Of a stretch of 6,725 nt of DNA, positions 6,290-6,725 are shown one piece after another (position 1 is the stretch's first letter; the number at the start of each line of letters is the position of its first letter). The notes beneath the pieces are model-generated. The model did not search any database and was not told where the DNA came from. It was given only the letters and a program-made list of their open reading frames with translations. A program made the translations under genes and the position numbers. Source of the DNA: Desulfobulbus sp. (GTDB lineage Bacteria > Desulfobacterota > Desulfobulbia > Desulfobulbales > Desulfobulbaceae); the NCBI GenBank assembly GCA_030602145.1, contig JAUWAH010000135.1, positions 1 through 6,725 of the forward strand, given 5' to 3'.

Positions 6290-6725
6290 ATGAAAAAAAA
6301 TGCGATTCTTGCTCTCTGCCTGGCCGGCCTGGTCGGCGGGGTTCTCTTTTTTCTGCTCCGGGACACCAGGGAGGCCAACCAGTACGCTCGATATCTTCCC
6401 CCCGATGTGGTCACCACCTTCAACCTGACCCACGGCAACCGCCTCGCCGACACCCTGGCCGCCTCGCCGTTGGCCAGGCTGCTCGCCAAGGACACCGTCC
6501 GGGCCATTGTCCGGGAATTGGGGGGGCAGGCCGAGGAGGCGGCCGGTTACGAGCGGCTCCATGAGGCCGTGACCGGGGTGGCGAACGACCCCACCTTCCG
6601 CACCCTGTTCGGCGAGGACGCCACCCTGGCGCTCCTGCCGCCCGACGCGCGCGGAATGAGTGAACATCCGGCCGCCACCCTCCGCGATTCCCTGGTGGTG
6701 GTGGCCCGATCCTCGATGGCCGGAG
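6290..6725 (+). CDS. Unrecognised membrane-anchored protein, N-terminal part (partial)
   Basis: The gene starts at ATG 6290 behind a strong GGAGG (6281-6285, 4-nt spacing) and runs open to the window edge, giving 145 visible residues. The N terminus is MKK followed by a hydrophobic segment, residues 5-23 (AILALCLAGLVGGVLFFLL), then RD: either an uncleaved signal anchor or a signal peptide without an obvious cleavage site. The rest looks soluble and presumably lies on the outer side of the inner membrane. It includes RYLPPDVVTTFNL, an SPLARLLAKD segment and FGEDATLALLPP, which together recall proteins annotated with DUF3352-like domains ('pile-up' of PADT/…LAASPLxRLL…). I cannot confirm that family from memory alone. 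It begins 56 nt after the ABC-F remnant in the same direction and may be co-transcribed. No function is assigned. Confidence 0.75.
   Translation, partial: MKKNAILALCLAGLVGGVLFFLLRDTREANQYARYLPPDVVTTFNLTHGNRLADTLAASPLARLLAKDTVRAIVRELGGQAEEAAGYERLHEAVTGVANDPTFRTLFGEDATLALLPPDARGMSEHPAATLRDSLVVVARSSMAG

Overview
This 6.7-kb window comes from a GC-rich bacterial chromosome. Its core genes and the adjacency of rnc to an Elp3-like radical SAM gene suggest a Desulfobacterota (delta-proteobacterial, possibly Desulfobulbaceae-like) genome. That placement is inferred from protein character and gene order recalled from memory, not from a search. Nothing looks like a prophage, plasmid or defence island. 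It is mostly housekeeping sequence with several odd details.

Layout: (1) The 3' end of valS (valyl-tRNA synthetase) enters from the left and is followed after 1 nt by nadC (quinolinate phosphoribosyltransferase), probably as one operon. (2) A 288-bp gap (1245-1532) is built almost entirely of repeats: two REP-like hairpins in opposite orientation flank a roughly 115-bp nested palindrome that looks like a small non-autonomous (MITE/BIME-like) element. (3) thpR (2'-5' RNA ligase family, 2',3'-cyclic phosphodiesterase) on the plus strand converges on a minus-strand tRNA-Cys(GCA) gene. A 13-bp hairpin between them ends the tRNA transcript with a U tract and may also stop thpR transcription. (4) rnc (RNase III) runs divergently from the tRNA gene and is followed by a radical SAM protein. 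(5) A 157-bp leader (4082-4238), rich in C, poor in G and full of inverted repeats, precedes an ABC-F family ATPase gene. (6) The ABC-F frame is cut by one in-frame UAA at 5772-5774; the remaining 152 codons continue in the same frame with a typical ABC-F C-terminal domain. (7) The 5' end of an unrecognised membrane-anchored protein gene runs off the right edge.

Functional theme: most genes concern RNA and translation (ValS, ThpR, tRNA-Cys, RNase III, an Elp3-like radical SAM enzyme, a ribosome-acting ABC-F protein), with NAD synthesis alongside. All protein genes are on the plus strand; only the tRNA gene is on the minus strand. The observations most worth checking are the internal stop in the ABC-F gene, a Cys in place of a catalytic metal-binding Asp in RNase III, the REP-flanked palindrome, and the structured leader without a Shine-Dalgarno site before the ABC-F start codon.
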